DNA of 64,000 bases from Branchiibius hedensis (GTDB lineage Bacteria; Actinomycetota; Actinomycetes; Actinomycetales; Dermatophilaceae). Location: the NCBI RefSeq assembly GCF_900108585.1, contig NZ_UESZ01000001.1, positions 1,736,001 through 1,800,000 of the forward strand, in the 5' to 3' direction. This document shows positions 1-9,887 of the stretch, piece by piece. The position numbers and the translations under genes are program-made. The number at the start of each line of letters is the position of its first letter. Within the stretch, counting starts at the first letter, position 1. A model generated the notes under the pieces. It saw nothing but the letters and a program-made list of their open reading frames with translations, searched no databases and was not told the origin of the DNA.

Positions 1-1
1 C

Positions 2-880
2 GGTGTGCAGGCGATCATGACCGCGCACATCGTCTTCGCAGCCGTCGATCCCGATCAGCCAGCGACCACGAGCCCGGCGGCGTTGTCGCTGTTGCGTGAC
101 GACCTCGGCTTCGAAGGAGTCATCGTGACGGACGCACTGGACATGCGCGCCATTCGCGACGGGATGGGGATGGGCGAGGGCTGCGTGCGCGCCCTGGCGG
201 CCGGCGCCGACGTGATCGCGCTCGGCAATGCCGTCTTCAACGGCGGCCCCGCAGGCCCGGAGGGCATTCTGCAAGAGGCGGTTTCGGCGGTCACGACTGC
301 CCTGGAGAGCGGCCGGCTAGCCCTGGAGCAACTGCACCACGCGGCCAGACGGCTCCAGGCCTTGCGGGACTGGGCCGCAGGGCCGCATCAGCCGCTGCCA
401 GCGGCGAGCGCAGAGCAGGAACGAGCCTGGGCCGCAGCATCCTTGACCGCACGCGGCGCACTGCGGTCTGCGTCACTACGCATCCTGGACGCGCGCCGTG
501 CGCGCAACATCGCCGCGGGCGCGCTCAACGACGTTCTGCTCGATGAGGTCGCACGCCGACTGCCCGGCTCCGTGGTCATCCGCGCCTTCGCCCGGGATCA
601 GTCGCCAGAGGGCCACGGTGACGATGCGGCACCGGATTCCGTACTGCCGGCCTCCCCCGAAGTCGACCTCGTGCTCACCGGCACCCTCGGCGTGGACCCG
701 GTCCAGGACGACACGGTGCGCGCCGCACTCCTGGCGAACCCGGAGGCGATCCTGGTGTGTGCCGCTGGTGACGACCGACTGCCCTGGTCCAACGCATGGC
801 CACGGGTCGTGCGCACCCACGGGCACAGCATCCCGACCGCTGCCGCGCTGGCCGACCTCCTGGCGGCGTCGGCTACCTAG
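2..880 (+). CDS. Glycoside hydrolase family 3 protein, C-terminal part (beta-N-acetylhexosaminidase-like)
   Basis: The frame is open to the left edge, so the N-terminal half lies outside the window. The visible part begins near the end of the GH3 TIM barrel. The block VIVTDALDMRAI holds the Asp that acts as nucleophile in this family, and it is followed by RALAAGADVIALGN, the usual next barrel helix and strand. About 180 further residues form a C-terminal domain rich in Ala and Asp. Family members remove terminal beta-linked sugars, often N-acetylglucosamine from cell-wall fragments. The His/Asp general acid loop would lie upstream and cannot be checked. The family call is firm; the substrate is not. 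Confidence 0.85.
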   Translation, partial: GVQAIMTAHIVFAAVDPDQPATTSPAALSLLRDDLGFEGVIVTDALDMRAIRDGMGMGEGCVRALAAGADVIALGNAVFNGGPAGPEGILQEAVSAVTTALESGRLALEQLHHAARRLQALRDWAAGPHQPLPAASAEQERAWAAASLTARGALRSASLRILDARRARNIAAGALNDVLLDEVARRLPGSVVIRAFARDQSPEGHGDDAAPDSVLPASPEVDLVLTGTLGVDPVQDDTVRAALLANPEAILVCAAGDDRLPWSNAWPRVVRTHGHSIPTAAALADLLAASAT

Positions 881-884
881 TGCT

Positions 885-1031
885 TCAGTGCCGCAGCTCG
901 GAGCGCTGCCACGCCGCGACCAGATCGTCGCGGGCACCCTGGCTCGGTGCCGAGTCGATCGCGCGCTGCAATGCGCGCATGGAACGGGCGGCGTCGCGGC
1001 GGGCGGCAAAGGTGCGGGTGAGGCGGGACAT
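885..1031 (-). CDS. Small conserved-looking basic protein, 48 aa
   Basis: This short frame starts with ATG at 1031 and ends with TGA just past the GH3 stop on the other strand. The product begins MSRLTRTFAARRDAARSM and continues as one amphipathic helix rich in Arg and Ala, ending in SELRH. Its codon use matches the neighbours, and it fills an otherwise empty gap. I do not recognise a domain. Small helical proteins of this kind are common in Micrococcales and usually remain uncharacterised. A clear ribosome binding site is not visible. Confidence 0.5.
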   Translation of the reverse strand: MSRLTRTFAARRDAARSMRALQRAIDSAPSQGARDDLVAAWQRSELRH

Positions 1032-1146
1032 GCTAGGGCTCTGCTTTCAGATTTCAATACGGTGATCCAGACCACATATGTTGCAGTCCGAACATTTCTA
1101 TATCGAAATTATACGCCTCGATCCGCGCCAGGGCAAAACCAGGTGA

Positions 1147-1434
1147 TCAGGCCACCAGATCGGCGTACTGCGGGTGTTGGTTGATCCAATGCCGCACGTA
1201 CGGACAGGACGGGATGACGCGAAAACCCTTCTCCCGCAGGTCATCCAACGCGAATTGCACGATGGCCCCAGCGATCCCCTGGCCCTGACGGCTGGGGTCG
1301 ACCTCGGTATGCGGGATGGCGACGACGCCATCAGCCGCCGACCGGTAGTCGGCAAGCCCGATCAGGGCGTCGCCGGACCACCCCTCATACCGCGACCGGT
1401 CTGGGTTGTCGACGACACGCAGTGCGGTACTCAT
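1147..1434 (-). CDS. GNAT-family N-acetyltransferase, small YidJ/GTP-acetyl type
   Basis: This 95-residue protein is the right size for the single-domain GCN5-like group (Acetyltransf_CG). The block HTEVDPSRQGQGIAGAIVQFAL contains the acetyl-CoA binding signature R/Q-x-x-G-x-G/A. It is followed by CPYVRHWINQHPQYADL, the usual C-terminal block of these proteins, with a Cys-Pro-Tyr-Val turn. Such proteins transfer acetyl from acetyl-CoA to an unknown small substrate or protein amine. Its start lies eight bases downstream of the stop of the ROK regulator on the same strand, so the two are probably one transcript. Confidence 0.85.
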   Translation of the reverse strand: MSTALRVVDNPDRSRYEGWSGDALIGLADYRSAADGVVAIPHTEVDPSRQGQGIAGAIVQFALDDLREKGFRVIPSCPYVRHWINQHPQYADLVA

Positions 1435-1441
1435 CTGGCCA

Positions 1442-2592
1442 TCATCGCGCGATCCACCGCTCCAACACGGCCGGGGTGGTCAGCTCGTCGATGGCCCGGC
1501 TGATCGCGCCGGTCACGGGGCCGTCGGGGTGCAGCGCGGCCAGCACCGGCGGCGGATCGGAACGCCGGAAGGCCATCAAACCGCTCTGGTACCCCCGCTC
1601 GAAAGCGGTCGGATCGGCCGAAATCAGGTCCGGCGCCAGCCCGCCCACCGTGACCACCTGGGGGTCCAGCGCGTTCACCAACGCGCCCACCCCCCGACCG
1701 AACGCCCGGGCGGTGGTCGCGATCGCCATCGCATCGCCGGAGCCCAGGACCGTCGCCTCCACCTGTCGCGACCAGCAGCCGAAAGCCCCACACGGGCACG
1801 CCGACGCGGGGTCGCCGAACGGCAGATGCCCGAACTCTCCCGCGGCCCCGATGCGCCGAGAACAGGCGCGCCGTCGATGACCATCACTCCGCCGATGCCT
1901 CCGGTCAGCAGCAGGTGCAAACAACTGCCCGCGCCGCGCGCCGCACCGGTGCGGGCTTCGGCCAGACCTCCCAGCGTCGCGTCGTTACCCACCAGGAGCG
2001 ACGCGTGCGGCGGCAGTCCGCGCAGCAGCGGAGCCAGGTCCGCTGGTTGTGGTTGCTCCCCCGCGAACTGCAGCAAGCGGTCGCCGGTCACCGTGCCCGC
2101 CACGGCAACGGACACGACCAGGACGCGATCGGCGTACGGCGACAGCGCCTTGGCCAGCCGGCGCGCCAGGTGCGGGATGAAGCGGGCGGGCGTCGCATCG
2201 GCGTACGTGCCCTCCTCCAGAGGGGTGACGTCGCCGGCCAGATCGGCCACCAGGATCTGCCAGGAGTCGCCGGCCAGATCGAGTACGCCGATCAACGGAC
2301 CCTGCGGCGCAGCACCCAGCGTCGTGGTGGGCCGGCCGGGTCCCGTTGCAGGAGCATGGGTTTCGGTCAGCAACTCGTACTGCCGCAGGCGATCGAACAG
2401 TTCGCTGGCACTGGCACTGGAGATGCCGAGGATCTCGACGGCGTGCGATCGGGTCACGCCGGAGACGGTGTGCATGAGGCGAAGGACCTCCCCGGCGACC
2501 TCCCACCGGCGCTGCACTGTGCGAGGAATCACCGCAGGGGCAGGCTCGGCCGACTTGGCAGAGCCGCCCATCGGCGAATATTCTCGGACCAC
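1442..2592 (-). pseudogene. ROK-family transcriptional regulator, single-base frameshift
   Basis: The first frame (GTG at 2592, or ATG at 2571) carries an N-terminal helix-turn-helix (SHAVEILGISSASASELFDRL) and a ROK sugar-kinase-like domain up to GGIGGVMVIDGAPVLGASG. The natural continuation, AAGEFGHLPFGD then CPCGAFGCW, is found only in another frame that ends at 1442. One base is missing in the C-run at 1846-1849 on the plus strand. Adding a base there joins the two frames exactly. The Cys cluster is the ROK zinc motif. The gene faces the MFS exporter with only about 35-55 bases between them, so it is probably that gene's regulator. The shift may be a real mutation or a homopolymer sequencing error. 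Confidence 0.8.
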
Positions 2593-2626
2593 GAGGAAAT
2601 ACTATCCGGTGCCATCAGGAGTGTCA

Positions 2627-3844
2627 GTGCAACCATCCACCACGGCCGACCGGTCGCCATCGGTCCTGGTTGAGGGTGACGCGGCGTTCCGCGCTGCCCG
2701 GGTCGGCCTGGTCACGCTTTCCCTGGCGTCGTTCGGCGCACTGACCACGGAGATGCTGCCCGTCGGCCTGCTGCCGCAGATCGCCGACTCGCTCGGGATC
2801 GCCGAGGAGCACGCCGGACTTCTGGTCGGCGTCTACGCCCTGATGGTCGCGGTGCTGGCGGTCCCGTTGACCGTGCTCACCCGTCGCCTCCCGCGTAAGC
2901 CGTTGTTGCTGGCGACGCTCTTCGGATACGCAGTCAGCAACGTATTAGCCGCGACCGCAAGCGGATTCGCGGTCCTCGCGATCGCGCGTGGACTCGGCGG
3001 CATCGCACACGCCCTGTTCTTCTCGATCTCCATCGGATATGCCGCCCGCTTGGCGCCGCCGTCACACACCGGTAAGGCGATGGCACTGATGTCGGTCGGC
3101 GGCTCGGCCGGTTTCGTGCTCGGAGTGCCGTTGGGGACGGTCATCGGCACGGCCTGGGGATGGCGTGCCGCCTTTGCGATCCTCACCGTCGGCGTGCTGC
3201 TGATTGCCGCCGTCGCGTGGCGGGTGCTGCCCGAGGTGACCGTCCCGCCGGTGGAGCAGCATCGCGTCCGTCGCGATCCGCGCCCACTGGTCATCGTGAT
3301 CCTGGCCTGCGGGTTGGCCTTCCTGGGCCACTACACCGCCTACACCTACATCTCCTCGCTGCTGCAGTCCGCCGGGCTGCGGCAGGACTGGATCGGTCCG
3401 GCGCTGTTGGTCTTCGGCGTCATGGGCCTGATCGGTCTGCGGATCGGCGCGCAGCACCTCGACCAGCGTCCGCTGGGTAGTGCCCGGTTGATCCCCGCTC
3501 TGCTGGCCATCGGCCTGATCGTGGTGGCCGTGGGCTACCCCGCGCTGGCACCGGTGCTGATCGGCGTCACCTTGTGGACCGGGTCCTTCGGGTCGATCCC
3601 GTCACTGTTCCAGGCCCTTGCCGTGCGCGCGGGTGTCGCGTCGGCCGATGTCGCGGGCGCGTGGATCAACTCCACTGCCAACCTGGGCATCGCCGGCGGC
3701 TCCGTGGTGGGTGGCTTCGTCCTGTCGCACGCCGGCATCGGCTGGCTGCCCGTGGTGGCGGCCACTCTGCTTCTCGCCGTGGGCATTCTGGCCCTCCTGG
3801 CACCGACCGCCTTTCGCGGGAACGGCGGCCCGGGCGCGAACTAA
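2627..3844 (+). CDS. MFS transporter, AraJ/sugar-efflux type
   Basis: I chose GTG 2627 because AGGAG lies five bases upstream; the open frame extends far back across the regulator gene but is a shadow there. The 405-residue product has the usual 12 hydrophobic segments. The first includes TTEMLPVGLLPQIADSLGI, the signature of the AraJ/arabinose-efflux and drug-exporter group. The loop VLTRRLPRKPLLL, after the second segment, matches the basic loop between segments 2 and 3 of the superfamily. It sits in the cytoplasmic membrane and should export a sugar or drug by proton antiport. The divergent ROK gene suggests control by a sugar. The lipoprotein sugar dehydrogenase starts nine bases downstream. 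Confidence 0.85.
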   Translation: MQPSTTADRSPSVLVEGDAAFRAARVGLVTLSLASFGALTTEMLPVGLLPQIADSLGIAEEHAGLLVGVYALMVAVLAVPLTVLTRRLPRKPLLLATLFGYAVSNVLAATASGFAVLAIARGLGGIAHALFFSISIGYAARLAPPSHTGKAMALMSVGGSAGFVLGVPLGTVIGTAWGWRAAFAILTVGVLLIAAVAWRVLPEVTVPPVEQHRVRRDPRPLVIVILACGLAFLGHYTAYTYISSLLQSAGLRQDWIGPALLVFGVMGLIGLRIGAQHLDQRPLGSARLIPALLAIGLIVVAVGYPALAPVLIGVTLWTGSFGSIPSLFQALAVRAGVASADVAGAWINSTANLGIAGGSVVGGFVLSHAGIGWLPVVAATLLLAVGILALLAPTAFRGNGGPGAN

Positions 3845-3853
3845 GCTCAACGA

Positions 3854-4906
3854 ATGAGAGGCTGGCCGGCGCTGTTCGTCGCTGCCGCCCTGGCGCTGGG
3901 CGGCTGTACGTCGACGCCGTCGCCGTCCCCCAGCACTGAAAGTGCCCTTCGCAGTACGCCGACCGAGGTCACCACCGGACTCCAGGCGCCCTGGTCGGTG
4001 GTCTGGTGGCACGACATCGCGCTGGTCAGCGAGCGCGACTCCGGCCGCATCCTCGAACTACGTCCGGATGGGACCAGCCGATCGATCGGGACCGTTGGTG
4101 GCGTGGTCCACGGCGGTGAGGGCGGGTTGCTCGGACTGGCGGTGCACCCGAGCGACCAACGGCTGTTCGCGTACTCCACCGGCGCGGACGGCAACCGCGT
4201 GCAGTGGTACGACGTGACCGGGTCCGCGGGTGCGCTGCGCCTGGGTGACCCGGTGACGATCCTGTCCGGGCTGCCCGCTTCCGGCACCCACAACGGCGGA
4301 CGAATCGCGTTCGGACCGGACGACCTGCTCTACGTCAGTGTCGGCGACGCCCAGCAGCGCGAGCGGGCGCAGGACCGGGACTACCTGGGTGGCAAGATCC
4401 TGCGAATCACCGACACCGGCGAGGTACCGGCCGACAACCCGTTCCCGGGGTCTGCGGTGTGGAGCCTTGGGCATCGCAACGTGCAAGGGATGGCCTGGGC
4501 CGCGGACGGCACGATGTACGCATCGGAATTCGGCCAGAACACCTGGGATGAGTTGAACGTGATCCACAAAGGCGGCAACTACGGCTGGCCGCTGGTCGAA
4601 GGCCGCAGTGACGACGACCGGTTCGTCGATCCGGTGCAGCAGTGGCCGACCGACGAAGCCAGCCCCAGCGGCCTGACGATCGCAGGCTCGACCATCTACC
4701 TGGCCAACCTTCGGGGAGAGCGGCTACGCGCCGTACCGATAGCCAATCCCGCACAGTCCCAATCGATCTGGACCGGTGAGTACGGTCGGTTGCGGGATGT
4801 CGCCCAGGCGCCGGACGGGCGCCTGTGGGTCCTGACCAACAACACCGACGGGCGCGGCGAGCCACGCGAAGGTGACGACCGGATCCTGTCGGTGCGGGTG
4901 GGTTGA
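3854..4906 (+). CDS. PQQ-dependent aldose sugar dehydrogenase-like lipoprotein
   Basis: This 350-residue protein starts with a lipoprotein signal ending ALALGGC, with Cys18 as the lipidation site. The rest is a six-bladed beta-propeller of the soluble glucose dehydrogenase family. Markers are EGGLLGLAVHP, HNGGRIAFGPDDLLYVSVGD, YLGGKILRI and WSLGHRNVQGMAW, which carry the PQQ-contacting His, Arg and Asn positions of the family. It would oxidise aldose sugars at the outer face of the membrane, using PQQ and calcium. No PQQ synthesis genes are visible nearby. The nine-base gap after the MFS gene suggests one transcript. Confidence 0.87.
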   Translation: MRGWPALFVAAALALGGCTSTPSPSPSTESALRSTPTEVTTGLQAPWSVVWWHDIALVSERDSGRILELRPDGTSRSIGTVGGVVHGGEGGLLGLAVHPSDQRLFAYSTGADGNRVQWYDVTGSAGALRLGDPVTILSGLPASGTHNGGRIAFGPDDLLYVSVGDAQQRERAQDRDYLGGKILRITDTGEVPADNPFPGSAVWSLGHRNVQGMAWAADGTMYASEFGQNTWDELNVIHKGGNYGWPLVEGRSDDDRFVDPVQQWPTDEASPSGLTIAGSTIYLANLRGERLRAVPIANPAQSQSIWTGEYGRLRDVAQAPDGRLWVLTNNTDGRGEPREGDDRILSVRVG

Positions 4907-6484
4907 TCACTCGGCGGGCGCGGACCGGGACAAACGCACCTCATCGAGGTCCAGCCGTGCCTGCACCTGCCGCAGCACGATGTCATCGATCTGCCGCTCG
5001 TCGCGCAACTGGATCAGCGTCTCGCGTTCGCGCGCCAGCAGTGCCAGGCGCAGCGCTGTGTATTGATCGTGATGCTGCACCAGGGCGTCGTTGCCTTCGT
5101 CGGCCGCGGACAGCAGCCGGCGCCGTTTGTCCATCTCGTGCCGGACCCGGTCGATGACGTGTTGGTCGCTCCCGAGATCGGCGGCCACCTCGTCAATCGC
5201 GTCGTACGCCGCGTCGGCGGTGGTGGTTTCGGCAAGTTTGCGTTCCTCGTCGACCGAGGTGTCCCGCGGCAACCGCGCGGCCCGCACGATGAGCGGCAAC
5301 CACAGCGCCTGCAGCAGGGTCAGCACGATGACGCCGCAGGTGATGACGATGATCAGATCCCGACCCGGGAACGGCGCACCGGAGTCGAGCCGTTGCGGGA
5401 TCGCGAGCGCGACGGCCAGGGAGACGGCACCGCGGAAGCCGGCGTTGGCCGTCACCATCCGCCCTCGGGCACCGACCCGTCGTGCCCGCTGGGACGGGCG
5501 CCGGTCAAAGAACCGGATGACGTATGGCGTGGTGTAGGTCCACACCCAACGTGTCCCGATCACGACCGCACCGACCAGGAGGATGTCGACGACGGCGCCT
5601 TGATAGGACTCGCTGCGCAGGTTGCGGACGGCGGACTGCGCTTGCAGTCCGACCAGGACGAACAGCGCGCTACTGAGCACGGTGGTGGCCAGAGACCAGA
5701 ATCCGACCATCTGCTGGCGGGCCGCTGCGCTGGTGATGCGAGGTGCGCTCTGACTCATCCAGAGGCCACAGGTGACCACCGCGAGAACCCCTGAGGCACC
5801 GATCAATTCGGCCAATAGGAAGGCGGCGAACGGCGTGACGAGCACCGCGATGTTCTCCAGGGTGGGGTCGCTGATCCGCTTGCGGACGGTGCTGCTGACC
5901 CAGCCGACGACCAGGCCCGCCAGGATGCCACCGGCGTAGGACAGCACCACCAACCAGGTCAGATGCAGCGGCGCCAGTGTCTCCTGCCCGACCGTGACAC
6001 CGACGGCCACGGCGAAGATCACCAGTGCCGTGCCGTCGTTCACGAGGCTCTCGGCTTTGAGAACCGTGACCGTACGCCGCGGCAAGGCCCGGGCGAGCAC
6101 CCCGACGGCCGTGGCGTCGGTCGGCGCGACGGCGGCACCCAGCACCCACGCCGGCCCCCACGGCAAACCGCGCGCGTGCGCGACCCACGCGACAGCGCCG
6201 GCGGTGGCGACGACCAGCGCGGTACTGGTCAGCACCACGACTCGCAGGTTGCTGCGGATTTCGCGCAACGAGGTAGTCAGGCTCTCCCAGTAGAGCAGGG
6301 CAGGAAGAAAGACCAGCAGCACGACCTCCGGCGGCAACTGCGCCTCCCGGAACCGCGGTACGAAGCCGATGACGATCCCGGCGACCAGCAACAGGATCGC
6401 GGGCGCCACCGGGTAACGCCGCGCGAGCGCACCACATAACAGCAGCGCCACACCCAGGACGACGATCAACTCCAGGCCCAGCAC
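4907..6484 (-). CDS. Na+/H+ antiporter, CPA1 (NhaP) family
   Basis: I place the start at GTG 6484, four bases after GGAAGGAG; the longer open frame upstream is a shadow of the oxidase gene. The 525-residue protein has about twelve membrane segments. Key family markers are [10 protein letters not shown] and [16 protein letters not shown], which carry the Asp pair and Asn-Asp used for ion exchange. The C-terminal 110 residues are a charged cytoplasmic tail rich in helices, as in other NhaP-type exchangers. The role is sodium and pH homeostasis. It converges with the sugar dehydrogenase, whose stop abuts its own, and diverges from the amine oxidase. Confidence 0.9.
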   Translation of the reverse strand: MLGLELIVVLGVALLLCGALARRYPVAPAILLLVAGIVIGFVPRFREAQLPPEVVLLVFLPALLYWESLTTSLREIRSNLRVVVLTSTALVVATAGAVAWVAHARGLPWGPAWVLGAAVAPTDATAVGVLARALPRRTVTVLKAESLVNDGTALVIFAVAVGVTVGQETLAPLHLTWLVVLSYAGGILAGLVVGWVSSTVRKRISDPTLENIAVLVTPFAAFLLAELIGASGVLAVVTCGLWMSQSAPRITSAAARQQMVGFWSLATTVLSSALFVLVGLQAQSAVRNLRSESYQGAVVDILLVGAVVIGTRWVWTYTTPYVIRFFDRRPSQRARRVGARGRMVTANAGFRGAVSLAVALAIPQRLDSGAPFPGRDLIIVITCGVIVLTLLQALWLPLIVRAARLPRDTSVDEERKLAETTTADAAYDAIDEVAADLGSDQHVIDRVRHEMDKRRRLLSAADEGNDALVQHHDQYTALRLALLARERETLIQLRDERQIDDIVLRQVQARLDLDEVRLSRSAPAE

Positions 6485-6560
6485 GGTGCTCCTTCCGACG
6501 CGACTGGGACAAGGCTGGCATGAGCAGCGCCGACCGGTCCTGTTTTGCCACACTGCAGGG

Positions 6561-7859
6561 GTGAACGCCCACATCGACACCGTCGTCGTCGGGGCCGGCA
6601 TCAGCGGCCTGACCACTGCCCGCCTACTCACCGACGCCGGACAACGCGTCGTCGTGCTCGAGGCGCGGGAACGGATCGGCGGGCGGGTGCACACCTCGCG
6701 GGTCGATGGGCGCATCACCGATCTGGGCGCATCGTGGATCCACGGCATCGACGACGGCCCGGTCTGGGCGGCAACGCAGGCGTTGGGGATGCGAGCGGCC
6801 GAGTTCACCGTCGGCAGCTACCAGGCCGGTGGCCGACCGATCACCTACTACGGACCCGAGGGCGACCGGCTCAGCCAGGAGCAGGCCGACGCGTTCATCG
6901 ATGACGTGCAGACCGTTGACGATCGACTGGGAGTCCTGCTGGCTTCGGTCGGTCCGGGCACGTCGTACGCCGAGGTGGCTGACCGCGCGCTGGACGCCCT
7001 GGACTGGGCACCGGACCGCGTGCAGCGGGCGCGGGAGTTCCTGCAACATCGCACCGAGGAGCAGTACGGCGTGTGGATCGCCGACATGGACGCGCACGGT
7101 TTGGACGATGACCAGACCAACGGTGATGAGGTGGTCTTTCCAGACGGATACGACCAATTGGCAACGGGACTCGCAACCGGACTGGACATCCGCGTGGGGC
7201 AGCCAGTCACGCGGATCGATTGGTCCCCGTCCGGTGCCCGGGTGACGACAACGGACCTGAGCCTGGCGGCACGGCACGTGGTGGTGACCGTCCCGGTCGG
7301 GGTCCTGCAGTCGGCTGACCTGGTGATCTCTCCCCCGCTGCCCGCGCCGGTGACTGCGGCATTGTCGAACCTGGCGATGAACGACTTCGAGAAGGTGTTC
7401 CTGCGGTTCGACGAGCGTTTCTGGGATGCGGACGTCTACGCAATCCGACGACAGGGGCCCGCCGCTCGCTGGTGGCACTCGTTCTACGACCTGACCCGGT
7501 TGCACGGTGAGCCGACGCTGTTGACCTTCGCCGCCGGACCGTGCGCGCAGGCGGTGCGGTCGTGGTCCGATGAGCAGATCGCAGAGTCCGTGCTGACGTC
7601 GCTCGGTGAGATCTACGGCGCGCCGGTACCCTCACCGGTTCAGATCGACGCAACCCGTTGGCGTGACGACGAATTCGCGCGTGGCTCGTACGCCTACCTA
7701 CGCGTGGGCGGCTCCCCCGCCGACCACGACGCGCTGGCCACGCCGATCGGTGACGGCGTGCTGCACCTGGCCGGCGAGGCGACCTGGACCGATGACCCGG
7801 CGACGGTGACGGCGGCCATGTGCTCCGGTCAGCGCGCGGCCGCGAACATCCTGGGTTAG
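6561..7859 (+). CDS. FAD-dependent amine oxidase (monoamine/polyamine oxidase family)
   Basis: The start is taken as GTG 6561, directly before [16 protein letters not shown], the FAD-binding Rossmann motif. The markers [11 protein letters not shown] and DLGASWIHG follow, and the C-terminal [11 protein letters not shown] is the second FAD contact of the flavin amine oxidase family. At 432 residues it has the family's usual length. These enzymes oxidise amines to imines and release hydrogen peroxide; the substrate cannot be told from sequence. Its last four bases overlap the stop of the convergent acyltransferase gene. Confidence 0.88.
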   Translation: MNAHIDTVVVGAGISGLTTARLLTDAGQRVVVLEARERIGGRVHTSRVDGRITDLGASWIHGIDDGPVWAATQALGMRAAEFTVGSYQAGGRPITYYGPEGDRLSQEQADAFIDDVQTVDDRLGVLLASVGPGTSYAEVADRALDALDWAPDRVQRAREFLQHRTEEQYGVWIADMDAHGLDDDQTNGDEVVFPDGYDQLATGLATGLDIRVGQPVTRIDWSPSGARVTTTDLSLAARHVVVTVPVGVLQSADLVISPPLPAPVTAALSNLAMNDFEKVFLRFDERFWDADVYAIRRQGPAARWWHSFYDLTRLHGEPTLLTFAAGPCAQAVRSWSDEQIAESVLTSLGEIYGAPVPSPVQIDATRWRDDEFARGSYAYLRVGGSPADHDALATPIGDGVLHLAGEATWTDDPATVTAAMCSGQRAAANILG

Positions 7860-8461
7860 GACACCTGCTTGGACTCGGGGAAGCCGGTGAGTTCTTCGCG
7901 CAGTCGGGGTTCGGTGCGGTTCTGCGGGTGGATCCCATGCTTGTCGGCGTAGAAGGCTCGCACGATGTCCATGTCCGCGGCGACGTCCCCGGAGGGGGTG
8001 AAGGTGGGTCCCATGCCCATGGTCCGGGTCGGTCCGTCGATGAAGCCCATGGTCACCGGCAGGCCGGTCTGCAGGGCGATCCGCAGGAAACCCGGCTTCC
8101 AGTACTCCCCTTTGCTACGAGTGCCCTCGGCGGCGATCACCAGCAGGAAGGAATCGGACTTCTTCGCTTGGGCCAGGAGCGCCCGGATAGTGTCGCCGGG
8201 GTTGTCCCGATCCAACGGGATGCCGCCGGTGTGCCGCAGCACCGCGCCGGCGGGCCCGTTGAAGTAGCTGCTCTTGATCAGCACCTGCGGACGGCGGGAG
8301 TTGGCCCAGGAGATCGCCACCATGGCAACCCAGTCCCAGGCGGAGGTGTGCGGGGCACCAACCATGATCCCGGTGTCCGGCATGTCGCCGACCAGCCGCC
8401 AGCGGGCGGCTTTCAGCAGACCTCGGGCGACGGATCGACGTACGGGCATCGGACGACTCAC
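7856..8461 (-). CDS. 1-acyl-sn-glycerol-3-phosphate acyltransferase-like protein (PlsC family)
   Basis: The product of about 200 residues contains [13 protein letters not shown], the H-x4-D catalytic motif of the family. It also has [12 protein letters not shown] and [21 protein letters not shown], the E-G-T-R substrate block. It resembles the short single-domain acyltransferases of the YihG/PlsC group that add an acyl chain to lysophosphatidic acid or a related lipid at the membrane. The start is uncertain: GTG 8479, GTG 8461 and ATG 8449 are all in frame and none has a good ribosome binding site. Confidence 0.82.
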   Translation of the reverse strand: MSRPMPVRRSVARGLLKAARWRLVGDMPDTGIMVGAPHTSAWDWVAMVAISWANSRRPQVLIKSSYFNGPAGAVLRHTGGIPLDRDNPGDTIRALLAQAKKSDSFLLVIAAEGTRSKGEYWKPGFLRIALQTGLPVTMGFIDGPTRTMGMGPTFTPSGDVAADMDIVRAFYADKHGIHPQNRTEPRLREELTGFPESKQVS

Positions 8462-8496
8462 ATCGTCGACTCTAGCCACGCATCTAGGCTGGGGCG

Positions 8497-9021
8497 ATGT
8501 CTCAGCAGAACTCTCGTGAACAACCGTGGGTCGATGAGCCGGCGCTCGACCGACGCCTCATCGTGCTCACCGAGAATCCCGTCTCACTCGCGCTGGTGGC
8601 ACTGGCGGACGTCGTCGGCGTACCGACCCGGCTGGTCGGCGTGGACGAGAACGGAGCGGGTGCGGCGGCCGTTGCTGACCTGTCACCGTCTGCGGCTGAC
8701 GCCGTGGTGCTCTGCGATCACGACGCCCCCGACGCGTCCCTCGTCCTGCGATCGGCGCTCCAGACCGGATGCGGGTACGTCGCGATGCTGGCCAGCCGCG
8801 CCCGGAGCGCCGCCGTGCTGGCGCAGTTGCGCTCCGAAGGCTTCACCGACACCGACCTGGCGCGCCTGCACCTCCCGGCCGGACTGAACATCGGCGGGAA
8901 AACCCCTGGGGCCATTGCGCTTTCGGTGCTGGCCGAGGTGGTGGCCAGCTGGAACGACCGGCCGGGAGGTCCGATGCGAGCGGGCAGCGTTCAGCCAACC
9001 GCGCCTAGCGAGCGCCAGTAG
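8497..9021 (+). CDS. XdhC/CoxI-like protein, Rossmann domain only
   Basis: This 174-residue protein ends with LHLPAGLNIGGKTPGAIALSVLAEVVA. That closely follows the closing block of XdhC/CoxI proteins, where PxGLDIG-x-TPxEIAxSIxAEI is typical. XdhC-type proteins deliver or sulfurate the molybdenum cofactor for xanthine or CO dehydrogenase. Here only the C-terminal Rossmann-like half is present and no molybdoenzyme gene is near, so the role may have changed. The ATG at 8497 is a natural start. Its 3' end overlaps the convergent DUF4234 gene by 31 bases. Confidence 0.75.
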   Translation: MSQQNSREQPWVDEPALDRRLIVLTENPVSLALVALADVVGVPTRLVGVDENGAGAAAVADLSPSAADAVVLCDHDAPDASLVLRSALQTGCGYVAMLASRARSAAVLAQLRSEGFTDTDLARLHLPAGLNIGGKTPGAIALSVLAEVVASWNDRPGGPMRAGSVQPTAPSERQ

Positions 9022-9437
9022 CGGTTGAGAGCATCGTTGACCTGGATGAACCAGATGATGTTGCCGATGAACGGCAGGAAGACCCACAGGCCGTAGATCG
9101 CGCTGACCAGTTTGCCCAGGCCCCGCTCCAGGCTGGCGTTGCCGACTTCGTCCGGCGTCATGAAGTACAGGACGATCGGGAAGAAGATCGCCAGCACCAG
9201 AGCCAGGCCTCCACCGAGACCGCGCCCGCCCCGCTGGGTCTTCAACTCATCGTGGACGCAGTACCAGTAGTACCAGGAGTAGAAACCCAGGGTCACGACC
9301 ATCCACAGGAAGCACATTCCGGTGGAGCGCACCTTGCCTGCGACGAACGGTGGACCCGGCGGGCCGGAGAACCCGTACGGCGCGGGCTGCTGTGGCGGGG
9401 GCGGCCCGTAGTCGGAGTACCCCGAGTAGTCAGTCAT
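8991..9437 (-). CDS. DUF4234 membrane protein
   Basis: The ATG at 9437 gives a 148-residue protein with a Tyr/Pro/Gly-rich N-terminus (GPPPPQQPAPYG). It is followed by the DUF4234 core: a hydrophobic segment FLWMVVTLGFYSWYYWYCVHDEL, then a second and a third near the C-terminus. It ends with the family block NIIWFIQVNDALNRYW. The protein sits in the cytoplasmic membrane and its function is unknown. An upstream in-frame extension exists but would overlap the promoter of the cupin gene. Confidence 0.8.
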   Translation of the reverse strand: MTDYSGYSDYGPPPPQQPAPYGFSGPPGPPFVAGKVRSTGMCFLWMVVTLGFYSWYYWYCVHDELKTQRGGRGLGGGLALVLAIFFPIVLYFMTPDEVGNASLERGLGKLVSAIYGLWVFLPFIGNIIWFIQVNDALNRYWRSLGAVG

Positions 9438-9479
9438 GGGCGACAACCTACGTGATCGGTCATCGGAGAGAATGCGTTG

Positions 9480-9803
9480 GTGGACCACGAACTAGCCCTA
9501 CCTCAGACGATGCCGCTCGAACCCCTGCCAGCCGACCAGGTCCTGCAGGGAAGTCCGTTGGCGGGGACGGTGCCGCTCACCACGGTGGCGGATACCGAGG
9601 TGGGGGTCTGGGAGATGACGCCAGGCGTGTGCACCGACGTGGAGACTGACGAGGTATTCGTGGTGTTGAGCGGGTCCGCAACGGTCCAGTTCGAGGACGG
9701 CACCGCCGTCGAACTCGGCCCCGGCTCGGTGGTCCGGTTGTACGAGGGTGAGCACACGACCTGGACCGTCCGGGAAACGCTGCGCAAGATCTACCTCGCG
9801 TAG
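9480..9803 (+). CDS. Cupin-domain protein (EutQ/DUF861-like)
   Basis: This protein of about 107 residues is one small beta-barrel. TPGVCTDVETDEVFVVLSG and VELGPGSVVRLYEGEHTTW carry the two cupin motifs in the reduced form seen in DUF861 proteins, where several metal ligands are replaced. Members bind small polar ligands. GTG 9480 or TTG 9477 could start it; GGAGAG at 9465-9470 suits either. Its promoter must lie in the short gap with the divergent DUF4234 gene. Confidence 0.78.
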   Translation: MDHELALPQTMPLEPLPADQVLQGSPLAGTVPLTTVADTEVGVWEMTPGVCTDVETDEVFVVLSGSATVQFEDGTAVELGPGSVVRLYEGEHTTWTVRETLRKIYLA

Positions 9804-9887
9804 CCGCGGACACCCCAACGGAGCCAACGCCGTACGCCGACTCCCCTACGCTCACTGCCACGGAATGAGCCCTGGGGACGAGGCGCC

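Noticed and set aside
1406-3844. An open frame of 812 aa on the plus strand covering the ROK gene and the MFS gene
   Set aside because: Only the part after GTG 2627 has membrane protein character and a ribosome binding site; the first 400 codons are the antisense of the ROK regulator.
6485-6808. N-terminal extension of the Na+/H+ antiporter
   Set aside because: It has no family similarity, lies opposite the amine oxidase gene, and GTG 6484 has a strong Shine-Dalgarno site.
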